A model generated the notes under the pieces. The model did not search any database. It saw only the letters and a list, made by a program, of their open reading frames with translations, and was not told the origin of the DNA. A stretch of 64,000 bases of DNA, taken from Sphingobacterium nematocida (GTDB taxonomy: Bacteria; Bacteroidota; Bacteroidia; Sphingobacteriales; Sphingobacteriaceae). Shown here one piece after another: positions 25,669 through 35,383 of the stretch. Every line of letters begins with the position of its first letter. Position 1 is the first letter of the stretch. A program made the position numbers and the translations under genes. The stretch spans positions 180,464-244,463 of the forward strand of contig NZ_FUZF01000002.1 of NCBI RefSeq assembly GCF_900168125.1. The letters are read 5' to 3'.

Positions 25669-28600
25669 TTAATTTTTTTCGATTAATACCTCAAGTTTAC
25701 TTTCATTGATTTCTATACTATCACCTCCCGTAATATTATCTTCAAAATCAAATGAATCAGCTAATATTTCCGTGCAAATATACGATAAATTATTCGTGGC
25801 AGCTTCCTTAATCTCATTATTTTGAGACAATCGAACTCGTATTCTGTCAGTTACCTCAAATCCCTTCTCCTTGCGAAGGTTTTGTACACGATTTATAAGC
25901 TCTCTCGCAATACCTTCCTGTTTCAAGTCTTCGCTGATTTGTATATCTAATGCTACCGTTAGATTTCCAAGGTTGGCAACTTGCCAGCCCGCTACATCTT
26001 CTGCAATGATTTCTACATCTTCAAGACCAATACTGTAAGGGGTACCCTCTAATTGTAACGAACCGGTCTTTTCCAATTCACTGATCTGATCCAAAGTGAA
26101 TGCCTGAATCGCAGCGCTAACTGTTTTCATGTCCTTGCCTACTTTTGCCCCTAATGCTTTAAAGTTAGGCTTTATTTTTTTCTTGATAATACCTGCAGTA
26201 TCTGTGATAAACTCGATGTCTTTGATATTAGTTTCCGATAAGATTAAATCTTTTACTTTCTCCACTTTCGTTTGGAAAGAGGAATCGAGGACAGGGATCA
26301 AGATTTTACTTAACGGTTGGCGTACATTGATGCTCGTTTTCTTACGTAGAGACAAGGTAAGCGAGGAAATGTCTTGTGCCAAAGCCATACGTTCTTCCAG
26401 TTCCTTATCTACTAAATCTGCATGATAAACAGGGAAGTCTGCTAAATGTACAGATTCGAATGTCTGTTTGTTTGTCGCGGCATTTAAATCAAGGTAAAGC
26501 TGATCGGCAAAGAACGGCGATATTGGGGACATTAGTTTGGCTATGGTATCTAAACAAGTGTACAATGTTTGATAGGCCGAAATTTTATCCTCTGTATAAT
26601 CACCTTTCCAAAAACGACGACGGCATAGACGCACATACCAGTTACTCAAGTGTTCGTCTACGAAGTTTTGGATAGCACGGGCAGCTTTGGTTGGCTCGTA
26701 ATCGCTATAGTATCCGTCCACTTCTTGCGTAAGACTATTTAACAAAGACAAGATCCATCTGTCGATCTCAGGTCTGTTGGCTAAACCTATTTCATGTTCT
26801 GCATAATTGAAATTGTCAATGTTGGCATACAATGCAAAAAAGGCGTAAGTGTTATAGAGGGTTCCAAAAAATTTGCGGCGCACCTCGTCTAATCCTTCCT
26901 CGTTGAATTTTAAGTTGTCCCAAGGAGCAGCATTACTAATCATATACCAACGGGTAGCATCTGCGCTATATTTCTCAATAGTAGCAAAAGGATCAACGCC
27001 ATTTCCTAGACGTTTTGACATCTTATTGCCATTTTTGTCCAATACAAGACCATTGGATACCACGTTTTTGAAGGCGATGGAACCTGTAACCATGGTAGAA
27101 ATAGCATGTAATGTAAAGAACCATCCACGAGTCTGGTCAACTCCCTCTGCTATAAAATCGGCAGGGAAGGCATTATTGTACTCTGATTTAAAAGGAAGAG
27201 CATCCCCTTTGGCCAGTTTGTCATAATCCAGTCCCCATTGCGCATAAGGCATCGCTCCCGAATCAAACCATACATCGATTAGATCGAGTTCACGGTAAAG
27301 CTTTTGACCCGCATCCGAAACTAGCACGACATGATCCACATAAGGACGGTGTAGGTCAAGTTTGTCAGTTCCGAATTTTTCTAAATATTCTTTATTAATA
27401 GCTTTTTCGGCATCGGTCAAAACAGGAGACGCTAAAGAAGCTTCTAAATAAGATTTCAATTCAGACATAGAACCAATACAGATTTCCTCGTTTTCATCCT
27501 CAGATCGCCATATTGGTAACGGCGTACCCCAATACCTCGACCTGGAAAGATTCCAGTCTACTAGGTTCTCCAGCCAGTTTCCAAAACGACCTGTTCCGGT
27601 AGCTTCCGGTTTCCAATTGATTGTTTTGTTTAAAGCTACTAACTTATCTTTGACAGCTGTAGTTTTGATAAACCAGCTATCCAGAGGATAATATAAAACA
27701 GGCTTATCCGTACGCCAGCAATGTGGGTAGGTGTGCTCATATTTTTTAACATCAAATGCCTTGTTGTCTTCCTTTAATTTGATGGCGATTAATACATCCG
27801 TTGGACGGAAATCTTTATCTGCGCGTTCTTCAGCTGAATAATATTCTTCTTTGACAAATCTGCCTGCAAAATCAGTAACTTCTTTGACAAAACGTCCTGT
27901 ACGATCTACTGTTGGTACATCCTTGCCATTTTCATCTTTTACTAGAATAGCAGGAACGTCATTCTCTTTAGCTACTCTAAAGTCATCTGCACCATAAGTA
28001 GGAGCAGCATGGACGATACCTGTACCATCTTCGGTAGTTACAAAATCTCCTGGGATAACACGAAATGCCTTCTCAACCAGTTCTTCAGAGGTGATATAAG
28101 GTAACAGCTGATGGTATCTGATGCCTACTAACTCTTCGCCTTTAAATTCTGCAGCTTTTTCCCAAGGGACAATCTTGTCGCCTGTTTTATAATCTTGGAA
28201 TGAAGCATTTTCTCCCTCCGCTTTGAAATGCTTAAGAATTAAGTTTTTTGCTAAAATAACGGATACGGGTTCCCCAGTGTACTGGTTAAAGGTCTTGATT
28301 TTAACATAGTCAATATTTTTGCCTACTACAAGTGCTGTATTACTCGGTAAAGTCCAAGGGGTGGTGGTCCATGCGATAAAAGCCACATCTTCGTCTGTGC
28401 TTTCTACCAAAGTAGATACCATCGGATGCAGTTGTGTTTTGTCTAGACGGAACTCAGCAACAATGGTCGTGTCTTTTACATCCTTATAGGTGCCGGGTTG
28501 GTTCAGTTCATGCGAACTCAATCCTGTTCCCGCGGCTGGAGAATAAGGTTGTATCGTATAGCCTTTATATAAAAGCCCTTTTTTATAAAGGTCTTTTAAT

Positions 28601-29082
28601 AAGAACCATAATGTTTCGATATATTCGTTTTGATAAGTGATATAAGGATTTTCCAAATCTACCCAATACCCCATTTTTTCGGTAAGATCATTCCATAGGT
28701 CAGTGTATTTCATGACTTCTTTGCGGCAAGCATCATTATATGCTTCTACCGAGATCTTGATGCCTATATCTTCTTTGGTGATGCCCAAAGACTTTTCCAC
28801 GGCCAATTCTATCGGTAAACCGTGAGTATCCCAACCACCTTTACGCTTTACCTGGAATCCTTTTAGGGTTTTGTAGCGGCAAAAAATATCTTTGATAGCG
28901 CGCGCCATCACGTGGTGAATTCCTGGCGTGCCATTTGCTGAAGGAGGACCTTCATAAAAAGTGTAAGGTTTGCTAGAAGGACGATTGGAAATGCTCTTTT
29001 CAAATATATTTTCTGTTTCCCAACGCTTTAATACTTCTTTGCCGATTTCCGGTAAATTTAACTGCTTATATTCCTTGTACAT
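25669..29082 (-). CDS. ileS: Isoleucine--tRNA ligase, long eukaryote-like type
   Basis: A 1137-residue class Ia synthetase that charges tRNA-Ile, longer than E. coli IleS (938). The HIGH motif reads HHVM at residues 56-59 and KMSKR is seen in NKMSKRLGNG. The segment GWDTHGLPIELAVEKSLGI and the length resemble type-2 (eukaryote-like) IleRS. The ATG at 29082 is chosen over an in-frame TTG at 29100. An editing domain fills residues of about 200-420. Co-directional with the TraR/DksA gene and lspA. Confidence 0.96.
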   Translation of the reverse strand: MYKEYKQLNLPEIGKEVLKRWETENIFEKSISNRPSSKPYTFYEGPPSANGTPGIHHVMARAIKDIFCRYKTLKGFQVKRKGGWDTHGLPIELAVEKSLGITKEDIGIKISVEAYNDACRKEVMKYTDLWNDLTEKMGYWVDLENPYITYQNEYIETLWFLLKDLYKKGLLYKGYTIQPYSPAAGTGLSSHELNQPGTYKDVKDTTIVAEFRLDKTQLHPMVSTLVESTDEDVAFIAWTTTPWTLPSNTALVVGKNIDYVKIKTFNQYTGEPVSVILAKNLILKHFKAEGENASFQDYKTGDKIVPWEKAAEFKGEELVGIRYHQLLPYITSEELVEKAFRVIPGDFVTTEDGTGIVHAAPTYGADDFRVAKENDVPAILVKDENGKDVPTVDRTGRFVKEVTDFAGRFVKEEYYSAEERADKDFRPTDVLIAIKLKEDNKAFDVKKYEHTYPHCWRTDKPVLYYPLDSWFIKTTAVKDKLVALNKTINWKPEATGTGRFGNWLENLVDWNLSRSRYWGTPLPIWRSEDENEEICIGSMSELKSYLEASLASPVLTDAEKAINKEYLEKFGTDKLDLHRPYVDHVVLVSDAGQKLYRELDLIDVWFDSGAMPYAQWGLDYDKLAKGDALPFKSEYNNAFPADFIAEGVDQTRGWFFTLHAISTMVTGSIAFKNVVSNGLVLDKNGNKMSKRLGNGVDPFATIEKYSADATRWYMISNAAPWDNLKFNEEGLDEVRRKFFGTLYNTYAFFALYANIDNFNYAEHEIGLANRPEIDRWILSLLNSLTQEVDGYYSDYEPTKAARAIQNFVDEHLSNWYVRLCRRRFWKGDYTEDKISAYQTLYTCLDTIAKLMSPISPFFADQLYLDLNAATNKQTFESVHLADFPVYHADLVDKELEERMALAQDISSLTLSLRKKTSINVRQPLSKILIPVLDSSFQTKVEKVKDLILSETNIKDIEFITDTAGIIKKKIKPNFKALGAKVGKDMKTVSAAIQAFTLDQISELEKTGSLQLEGTPYSIGLEDVEIIAEDVAGWQVANLGNLTVALDIQISEDLKQEGIARELINRVQNLRKEKGFEVTDRIRVRLSQNNEIKEAATNNLSYICTEILADSFDFEDNITGGDSIEINESKLEVLIEKN

Positions 29083-29421
29083 CACGTATTTATAAATCAA
29101 TTTTTAAAGGTTGCTAATTTAACGATAATTAAGGAAAGGTAAAAGTGAGTAGGGGATAATATTGGGTAGAGCGATTCCGAAAAGAAAAAACTTTCATAAT
29201 TCCTCTGGATCACCAAGAGGGATGAACCGATCCTGATGTTATCGGGAGAGCTCTTGAATGCCTACAATAAAGAACAATGTCATGAAAAAAGTTCTTGATG
29301 GCCATTGAGTACAAACACTTTCAGAAAAAATAAGGTTGTATTATTCGATTCGAGGGGGAGGTTGAGATAAAGCTGCTCTTAACGAGTTTCTTTAAGCCCG
29401 AAGAGCAGCTTCAAATAAGTG
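29083..29421. other. Gene-free stretch between ileS and the IscA-like gene
   Basis: Holds a terminator hairpin at its right end, a small CCGAT-n9-ATCGG inverted repeat near 29231-29249 and no convincing open frame. A 31-codon minus-strand frame around 29216-29311 has no recognisable product. No leader peptide rich in Ile codons was found ahead of ileS. Confidence 0.6.
29370..29411 (-). terminator. Terminator-like hairpin after the IscA-like gene
   Basis: A perfect 11-bp stem (AAGCTGCTCTT with AAGAGCAGCTT) with a 20-nt loop, eleven bases after the stop codon. The T run is poor, so efficiency is uncertain. Confidence 0.6.
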
Positions 29422-29775
29422 TTAAGCGGAAAAGCTGGATCCGCAACCACAAGTACTGGTTGCATTGGGATTATTGAAGGTAAATCCGCGTGCGTCTAGA
29501 CCATTTCTAAAATCAACTTCCATACCTGCAAGGTACATTCCATGCGCCTTGTTCATAAAGACACGAATGCCTTCTATTTCGTATTCTGCATCACCCTCTT
29601 TCTTTTGGTCAAATCCGAGAATGTAATTCATGCCAGAACAACCGCCACCTTCAACTCCTAGACGAAGCCCAAAGTCAGCACTGATCTCTTGTTGGCTTAT
29701 TAATTTTTTTAGTTCTTGGACAGCGCCGACAGTTAATTTAACCGGTGCTGCATCTGTTGTATGTTCGATACTCAT
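29422..29775 (-). CDS. IscA/HesB-family iron-sulfur cluster assembly protein
   Basis: A 117-residue A-type carrier with the three conserved cysteines: Cys46 in GGGCSGMNY and Cys109 and Cys111 in TCGCGSSF. These proteins receive and deliver iron-sulfur clusters to apo-enzymes. The ATG at 29775 is preferred to an earlier one at 29820, which would add an unrelated 15 residues. No suf or isc gene lies beside it. The divergent gene starts about 100 bases away. Confidence 0.92.
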   Translation of the reverse strand: MSIEHTTDAAPVKLTVGAVQELKKLISQQEISADFGLRLGVEGGGCSGMNYILGFDQKKEGDAEYEIEGIRVFMNKAHGMYLAGMEVDFRNGLDARGFTFNNPNATSTCGCGSSFSA

Positions 29776-29880
29776 TTTGTCTTGCCTTTCCCTATTGTTG
29801 ATAGTTAAACAAAAATACATATTTTTAGCCGAAATAAATATGTGCTGATTTTTTTGACACTATATAAACAAGACTGTATA

Positions 29881-30408
29881 ATGGAATATGTTGATTTTTT
29901 TAAAGAGCTTTTTGTTTTGGCTTTTGGCGTTTTTGTCGCGTTGGTACTCGCTTTCTATATCGTTTGGCCGAAAATTGAAAATCTTTTGTTAAAAATGAGT
30001 AACATCAATCAAAACAAAGCGTTACTCAAAGATAAAATGCAATTGCGATTTGCGGCTTATGAACGCTTAGTTTTATTCGTACATCGGATGTCTCCGGATC
30101 AATTGATGATAAGGCATCATAACATAGGGATCTCTGTTAACCAGTTTAAGCAAGCGGTAATTGCTGATATTGAATCGGAGTTTCAGCATAATTTTACGCA
30201 ACAGCTGTATGTTTCGGATGCTGCATGGACTATTGTGAAAGATTTGAAAGTAAATACAATAGACCTATTGCGCAATGCGAACAAAGGACTGTCTAATGAT
30301 GTGTCTTTGGATGGGTATGTTGAGCTCGTCCTAAAGCATTTGAAAGGACTAGAACTTAATCCTTATAATGCTGCGCAAGTGTTGTTGAAAAAGGAGCTCT
30401 CGGTTTAA
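29881..30408 (+). CDS. Membrane-anchored protein of unknown function (DUF7935-like)
   Basis: A 175-residue protein with an N-terminal membrane helix (residues 9-27) and a cytoplasmic helical domain. The pattern LRFAAYERLVLFVHRMSP and EFQHNFTQQLYVSDAAW resembles a conserved Bacteroidota family that I recall as DUF7935; function unknown. ATG 29881 is preferred because an earlier ATG at 29842 would put extra polar residues ahead of the helix. It lies upstream of glyA but has a 165-base gap, so it is probably separate. Confidence 0.78.
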   Translation: MEYVDFFKELFVLAFGVFVALVLAFYIVWPKIENLLLKMSNINQNKALLKDKMQLRFAAYERLVLFVHRMSPDQLMIRHHNIGISVNQFKQAVIADIESEFQHNFTQQLYVSDAAWTIVKDLKVNTIDLLRNANKGLSNDVSLDGYVELVLKHLKGLELNPYNAAQVLLKKELSV

Positions 30409-30520
30409 TAGGGAGTGGACTAGAATAGATAGAAGAATGCCTTTGATTGTTAAATGTTTAAAATAAGGGTTGTTTTTCAAAAGATGTACTAAAGGATTCC
30501 TTTAAAAGGTAAGATAGTCG

Positions 30521-30528
30521 TATATTTG
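30521..30528 (+). promoter_or_regulatory. glyA: -7 element upstream of glyA
   Basis: TATATTTG, an exact TAnnTTTG match, about 45 bases before the glyA ATG at 30574. The -33 region is not convincing. Confidence 0.5.
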
Positions 30529-30573
30529 CGGCAAAATAAATTATTCTCAATACCCAATAATAATTACACAAGA

Positions 30574-31845
30574 ATGGAAAGAGATCAAGCTATCTTTAAT
30601 CTAATCGCAGATGAACTAAAGCGCCAGGAAGAAGGCATTGAATTAATCGCGTCAGAAAACTTTGTGAGCAAACAAGTAATGGAGGCCGCAGGTTCTGTAT
30701 TGACCAATAAATACGCTGAAGGACTCCCAGGAAAGCGTTATTATGGAGGTTGTGAAGTGGTCGATGAAATCGAGACAATCGCTATTGAGCGTGCTAAAAA
30801 ACTTTTTGGTGCAGAGTGGGTAAACGTTCAGCCGCATTCTGGAGCTCAGGCTAATGCTGCGGTGTTCTTGGCTACAATTAAACCGGGTGATAAGATTTTA
30901 GGTCTTGACCTGTCTCATGGAGGCCATTTAACACATGGCTCGCCTGCAAATCTATCGGGTAAAATTTATCAACCACTATTCTATGGGGTAAAAGAGGATA
31001 CCGGCCTTATCGATTACGAGCAATTAGAAGAGACTGCGCTTCGTGAGAAGCCTAAGATGATCATTTGTGGTGCTTCGGCATATTCACGTGATTGGGACTA
31101 TGCTCGTATACGTAAAGTGGCTGATGAAATCGGAGCCTTACTATTGGCGGATATTTCACACCCGGCGGGTTTAATTGCTAAAGGATTGTTGAATGATCCA
31201 TTACCTCACTGTCATATCGTTACTACTACAACCCATAAAACATTACGTGGGCCTCGTGGCGGGATGATTATGGTGGGTAAAGATTTTGAAAATACTTGGG
31301 GAGCGAAAACACCAAAAGGAGAAACACGTACAATCACACAACTGTTGGATTTGGCGGTATTCCCTGGTACTCAAGGTGGGCCATTGGAGCATACTATAGC
31401 TGCAAAAGCTGTTGCTTATGGTGAAGCGTTAAGTGATGAGTATTTAACTTATATCAAGCAAGTCCAAAGTAATGCACAGGCGTTAGCACAGTTCTTTGTG
31501 GATCGCGACTATAAGATTATTTCTGGCGGTACGGACAACCACTTGATGTTAGTTGATTTGCGTAACAAAGATATTTCGGGTAAAGAAGCTGAAGCTGTAT
31601 TGGGAATGGCCGGTATTACTACGAATAAAAATATGGTTCCATTTGATACCCGGTCACCTTTTGTTACTTCAGGTGTTCGTTTCGGTACAGCTGCGATCAC
31701 TACCCGTGGGGTGAAAGAAGCAGAGATGGTTCAGATTGGTGAGTTGATCGATGAGGCATTAAAAAGCCGTGCCGATGCAGTACAACTAGCAAAAATAGAA
31801 GGTAAAGTAAAAGCTATGATGGCTAGATTTCCTTTATATAGCTAA
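30574..31845 (+). CDS. glyA: Serine hydroxymethyltransferase
   Basis: PLP enzyme of 423 residues that interconverts serine and glycine with tetrahydrofolate, the main source of one-carbon units. The N-terminal blocks [10 protein letters not shown] and [15 protein letters not shown] and the PLP-lysine motif [14 protein letters not shown] are present, as is [13 protein letters not shown] 30574 is preferred to a frame start at 30526, which would lie at the promoter element. Single-gene transcript ending in a strong hairpin. Confidence 0.98.
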   Translation: MERDQAIFNLIADELKRQEEGIELIASENFVSKQVMEAAGSVLTNKYAEGLPGKRYYGGCEVVDEIETIAIERAKKLFGAEWVNVQPHSGAQANAAVFLATIKPGDKILGLDLSHGGHLTHGSPANLSGKIYQPLFYGVKEDTGLIDYEQLEETALREKPKMIICGASAYSRDWDYARIRKVADEIGALLLADISHPAGLIAKGLLNDPLPHCHIVTTTTHKTLRGPRGGMIMVGKDFENTWGAKTPKGETRTITQLLDLAVFPGTQGGPLEHTIAAKAVAYGEALSDEYLTYIKQVQSNAQALAQFFVDRDYKIISGGTDNHLMLVDLRNKDISGKEAEAVLGMAGITTNKNMVPFDTRSPFVTSGVRFGTAAITTRGVKEAEMVQIGELIDEALKSRADAVQLAKIEGKVKAMMARFPLYS

Positions 31846-31870
31846 GAAAATACTAGATATTGTAAATAGT

Positions 31871-31892
31871 GCCGTGGAGTTTACTCCACGGC
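31871..31892 (+). terminator. Terminator of glyA
   Basis: GCCGTGGAGT pairs with ACTCCACGGC across a 2-nt gap, followed by ATTTTTG, 26 bases after the stop. Confidence 0.9.
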
Positions 31893-32120
31893 ATTTTTGT
31901 TTAGCACTGATGCGAAGAATGTGGTATAATTATTGCATTTGAGAATTGTGAATTTATGTTAAAAGTCTCTTTTTAAATTTGAAAGATCATTTTTTTTCAG
32001 CTACTTTGGATTAGATAACGATATTTAAAACAATTAAAAATAGAAGCCTATCGAAACACGCTTACTCTAAAAAATTGAATTGCTTACATGCTCTATACTT
32101 AAAATATTAGGGGAATTATT

Positions 32121-32711
32121 ATGAAACTACTGAAAAGCAAAACCGATCAGGAGTTAATCCGAGCCTATATCGATGGCGATGAAAATGGATTAAGGGTGTT
32201 GATAGATCGTTACAAGAGTAAGATATATACTTCTATTTATGTCCGCATCAAGGATGAGTTCCTTGCTGAGGATATTTTTCAAGAAACCTTTATAAAGGTA
32301 ATCAACACATTTAAAACTGGACGCTATAATGAAGAAGGCAAGTTCTTGCCTTGGGTGATCCGTATTGCACACAATATGGTTATTGATCATTTTAGGAAAG
32401 AAAAGAGAGGCCCTTCTGTGATTAACGGGGATGGTTACGATATTTTTGAAGTGCTTAATTTTGCAGACGAAGATGCTGAGAGTAAATTGGTGCGGCATCA
32501 GGTAGATGTCGATCTTAAGAAGTTAATTCAGCTACTTCCCGACGATCAGAAGGAGGTATTGATTATGCGACATTTTTGTGATATGAGTTTTAAGGATATC
32601 GCAGAGATTACCGAAGTTAGTATCAATACGGCGCTAGGGCGTATGCGTTACGCGCTAAGTAACCTCAGAAAGATGATCGAAGATCATAACATGACATTTC
32701 AGTTTAACTAA
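32121..32711 (+). CDS. ECF-type RNA polymerase sigma factor
   Basis: A 196-residue sigma-70 family member with region 2 (LIDRYKSKIYTSIYVRIKDEFLAEDIFQETFIKV) and region 4 (LPDDQKEVLIMRHFCDMSFKDIAEITEVSINTALGRMRYAL), each only described by part here. There is no region 1 or 3. No anti-sigma factor gene lies beside it, and it has its own terminator. Its regulon and signal cannot be told. Start at ATG 32121. Confidence 0.93.
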   Translation: MKLLKSKTDQELIRAYIDGDENGLRVLIDRYKSKIYTSIYVRIKDEFLAEDIFQETFIKVINTFKTGRYNEEGKFLPWVIRIAHNMVIDHFRKEKRGPSVINGDGYDIFEVLNFADEDAESKLVRHQVDVDLKKLIQLLPDDQKEVLIMRHFCDMSFKDIAEITEVSINTALGRMRYALSNLRKMIEDHNMTFQFN

Positions 32712-32737
32712 CCTCTATAGTTGTTAGTTAAGGAATA

Positions 32738-32764
32738 GGGCTTTCGGATGTATACCGAAAGCCC
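32738..32764 (+). terminator. Terminator of the sigma-factor gene
   Basis: GGGCTTTCGG pairs with CCGAAAGCCC across a 7-nt loop, then six T. Confidence 0.9.
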
Positions 32765-32959
32765 TTTTTTATATCTCGGGTTCATCAAGTAAAAAGATTG
32801 GTTAGCGTGCGGATTTTTTGACTGTTTTCTGAGAATTATGAAGCTGTAATTTGTCAAAATGACAGAATTTTTATGTTTATTTGTTGTATTCCGAGTTTTG
32901 GAATCTGTTTTGATGATATAAAAGAGTAAAGAATTGATTTTAGTTTTAATAGAAAAAAT

Positions 32960-33646
32960 ATGGGAATTTGGATTTTATTAATTGTTATTGGGATCGTTAG
33001 TATGATCGTCCAGACAAGGTTTAAAAATAAGTTTAAAAAGTATTCGGAAATGCCGTTAACCTCGGGATTGTCTGGTGCGGAGATTGCGCAAAAAATGTTA
33101 CATGACAGTAATATTTATGATGTGAATATTGTTTCTGTAGAAGGACAATTGACCGATCATTATAACCCAGCTACTAGAACCGTAAACTTGAGCCCTGAGG
33201 TTTATCACGGCCGCAGTGTTGCGGCGGCGGCAGTCGCAGCCCACGAATGTGGACATGCTGTGCAGCATGCTACGGCATACTCTTGGTTGCAGTTCCGGTC
33301 TTCGATGGTTCCTATTGTTAACTTCTCATCAAAGATCGTATCCTTCACCCTGATGATAGGTGTGATGTTGGCTATATTCTCCCATAATTATCTTTTGCTA
33401 CAGATAGGAGTGGCAGCTTTAGCGGTAACTACTGTTTTTAGTTTTATAACTTTACCTGTAGAGTTTGATGCATCTAAGCGCGCTTTAGTATGGTTGGATG
33501 CGGCTCATGTAACACACAGTAGGGAAGAACATAATGGAGCAAAAGATGCGTTGAAATGGGCCGCTATGACTTATGTTATTGCTGCTTTATCTGCACTTGT
33601 CACTTTATTATATTACGCATCTATCCTTCTAGGAAGAAGGGATTAA
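32960..33646 (+). CDS. Membrane zinc metallopeptidase (YugP-like)
   Basis: A 228-residue membrane protein of the YugP/Zn-protease-2 family. The zinc motif HECGH in AAHECGHAVQH (about residues 94-98) is preceded by a pattern typical of the family. Four hydrophobic segments include the N-terminal signal-anchor. The substrate is unknown; a role in membrane protein turnover is a guess. ATG 32960. Followed by a strong terminator. Confidence 0.9.
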   Translation: MGIWILLIVIGIVSMIVQTRFKNKFKKYSEMPLTSGLSGAEIAQKMLHDSNIYDVNIVSVEGQLTDHYNPATRTVNLSPEVYHGRSVAAAAVAAHECGHAVQHATAYSWLQFRSSMVPIVNFSSKIVSFTLMIGVMLAIFSHNYLLLQIGVAALAVTTVFSFITLPVEFDASKRALVWLDAAHVTHSREEHNGAKDALKWAAMTYVIAALSALVTLLYYASILLGRRD

Positions 33647-33667
33647 GGAAAGAAAATATATAATATT

Positions 33668-33699
33668 AAAGCCGAAGTAGTAAAATCTACTTCGGCTTT
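33668..33699 (+). terminator. Terminator of the zinc metallopeptidase gene
   Basis: A 13-bp stem (AAAGCCGAAGTAG with CTACTTCGGCTTT) with a 6-nt loop and a T run. Confidence 0.9.
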
Positions 33700-33802
33700 T
33701 TTGTGTACTCCAGCTAATTACCAGCTAGAAGATTGGTTATTATATTATACTGATAATAGAAGTAGGATAAAAGTAGATAATTCGGATTTTATTCGAATTA
33801 TT

Positions 33803-33835
33803 CCGAATGAAGTCCGAATAAAGTCCGAATGAAGT
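33803..33835. repeat. Three-copy 11-nt tandem repeat upstream of ffh
   Basis: CCGAATGAAGT, CCGAATAAAGT and CCGAATGAAGT follow each other without gap (33803-33813, 33814-33824, 33825-33835), then a partial CCG. The 11-nt period is close to one DNA turn. An ATTCGG/CCGAAT inverted pair lies just upstream. Confidence 0.8.
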
Positions 33836-33949
33836 CCGTGTTAAGTACGAATAATATATTAACTTGTACATAACATGTCTTTAGGGTGTAAGGGGTGCGT
33901 GCGAAGGATGCATTTGCATAAAAGAAGATAAATCCGTATGTACGAGAAG

Positions 33950-33979
33950 TTGAGAAAAAGCAAAATATTATTAACTTTG
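33950..33979 (+). promoter_or_regulatory. ffh: Bacteroidota-type promoter of ffh
   Basis: TTG at 33950-33952, exactly 19 nt, then TAACTTTG at 33972-33979, a full match to the Bacteroidota housekeeping consensus. The ATG lies 33 bases further. Confidence 0.75.
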
Positions 33980-34011
33980 CAACTTAGCATAAGAGTTTCA
34001 AAAAATTAACT

Positions 34012-35355
34012 ATGTTTTCAAATCTTCAGGATAAGTTAGATAGAGCCTTTAAGGTATTAAAAGGTCAAGGAAATATTACCGAAATCAACGTCGCTGAGAC
34101 GATGAAGGAAATTCGCAAGGCCTTGTTGGATGCCGATGTGAATTACAAAACTGCCAAGACTTTCACGGATGACGTTAAGCAAAAGGCTCTTGGTGAAAAT
34201 GTGTTGAGTAGCATTTCTCCTGGACAGTTGTTGACGAAGATCATGAATGATGAACTGACCAGTTTAATGGGAGGTGAGGTCAATGAGTTAGATCTGTCTA
34301 AAAACCCTACAGTTATTTTGATAGCAGGTTTGAATGGAGCAGGAAAGACTACTTTTACAGGTAAGCTAGCAAGTTTTTTAAAGGATAAGAAAGGGAAGAA
34401 GCCTCTTTTGGTTGCAGGAGACGTATATCGTCCGGCAGCGATCGATCAATTAGAGGTATTGGGTAGCCAGGTGGGAGTACCCGTCTATACAGATAGAAAT
34501 TCAACCGATCCTATTGCAATAGCAAAGGCTGGAGTAGAGGAAGGTAAGCGTAGTGGACATAATGTAATTATTGTGGATACCGCAGGTCGTTTGGCTATTG
34601 ATGAAGCGTTGATGAATGAGATAACGGCGGTTAAAGATGCAACTCAACCACACGAAATTTTATTTGTAGTAGATGCTATGACTGGACAGGATGCCGTTAA
34701 TACAGCGAAAGCTTTTAACGATAGACTGGATTTTACAGGGGTAGTCCTGACTAAGCTGGATGGTGATACGCGTGGTGGTGCTGCATTGTCGATCAAGTCT
34801 GTTGTAAATAAGCCAATCAAGTTTATCGGTACGGGTGAGAAGATGGAGGCATTGGATGTATTCTATCCAGATCGTATGGCTTCCCGTATTTTAGGGATGG
34901 GTGACGTTGTGTCCTTGGTAGAGCGGGCGCAGCAGCAATTTGATGAAAAGCAGGCTGCGGAACTTCAAAAGAAAATCCGCAAGAATAAATTTGACTTTAA
35001 TGACTTCCGGTCTCAAATTCAGCAGATCAAGAAAATGGGTAATATGAAGGATTTGATCGGTATGATTCCTGGGGCAGGTAAGGCGCTTAAGGATGTGGAA
35101 ATCGAGGACGATGCTTTCAAACCGATAGAAGCTATTATCGATTCCATGACTCCTTTTGAAAGAGAGAATCCAGATGCTATTGATCAGAGAAGAAGAGGTA
35201 GAATTGCGAAAGGATCAGGTACGAATCTCGATGAGGTGAACAAGCTCTTGAAGCAATTTATGGATATGCGGAAGGTGATGAAGCAAATGTCTAATCCTGC
35301 TATGGCAGCAAAGATGATGCGTAATATGCCAAAGATGCCAGGTAAGCCTTTTTAA
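34012..35355 (+). CDS. ffh: Signal recognition particle protein Ffh
   Basis: GTPase of 447 residues that binds signal sequences of nascent membrane proteins and 4.5S RNA. N domain (1-90), G domain with P-loop GLNGAGKTT (about residues 105-113), DTAGR and TKLDGDTRGG, and a methionine-rich M domain (about 310-447: KQFMDMRKVMKQMSNPAMAAKMM, quoted in part). Typical length. Own promoter and terminator; the SRP RNA gene was not seen next to it. Confidence 0.97.
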   Translation: MFSNLQDKLDRAFKVLKGQGNITEINVAETMKEIRKALLDADVNYKTAKTFTDDVKQKALGENVLSSISPGQLLTKIMNDELTSLMGGEVNELDLSKNPTVILIAGLNGAGKTTFTGKLASFLKDKKGKKPLLVAGDVYRPAAIDQLEVLGSQVGVPVYTDRNSTDPIAIAKAGVEEGKRSGHNVIIVDTAGRLAIDEALMNEITAVKDATQPHEILFVVDAMTGQDAVNTAKAFNDRLDFTGVVLTKLDGDTRGGAALSIKSVVNKPIKFIGTGEKMEALDVFYPDRMASRILGMGDVVSLVERAQQQFDEKQAAELQKKIRKNKFDFNDFRSQIQQIKKMGNMKDLIGMIPGAGKALKDVEIEDDAFKPIEAIIDSMTPFERENPDAIDQRRRGRIAKGSGTNLDEVNKLLKQFMDMRKVMKQMSNPAMAAKMMRNMPKMPGKPF

Positions 35356-35383
35356 GACGAACCATTACGAAGTAATAAGATAG

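Larger units (their letters stand above)
33647..34011. other. Gene-free stretch between the zinc peptidase gene and ffh
   Basis: Contains the peptidase terminator, an inverted ATTCGG/CCGAAT pair followed by the 11-nt tandem repeat at 33803-33835, and the ffh promoter near its end. No open frame or RNA gene was recognised. Confidence 0.7.

Noticed and set aside
29216-29311. Short minus-strand open frame of about 31 codons upstream of ileS, considered as an Ile-codon leader peptide or transposase remnant
   Set aside because: It is not rich in Ile codons, is not followed by a terminator/antiterminator pair before ileS, and matches nothing I recognise.
33803-33835. CRISPR-like array
   Set aside because: Only three direct 11-nt units with no spacers; it is a simple tandem repeat. 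No cas gene is in the window.
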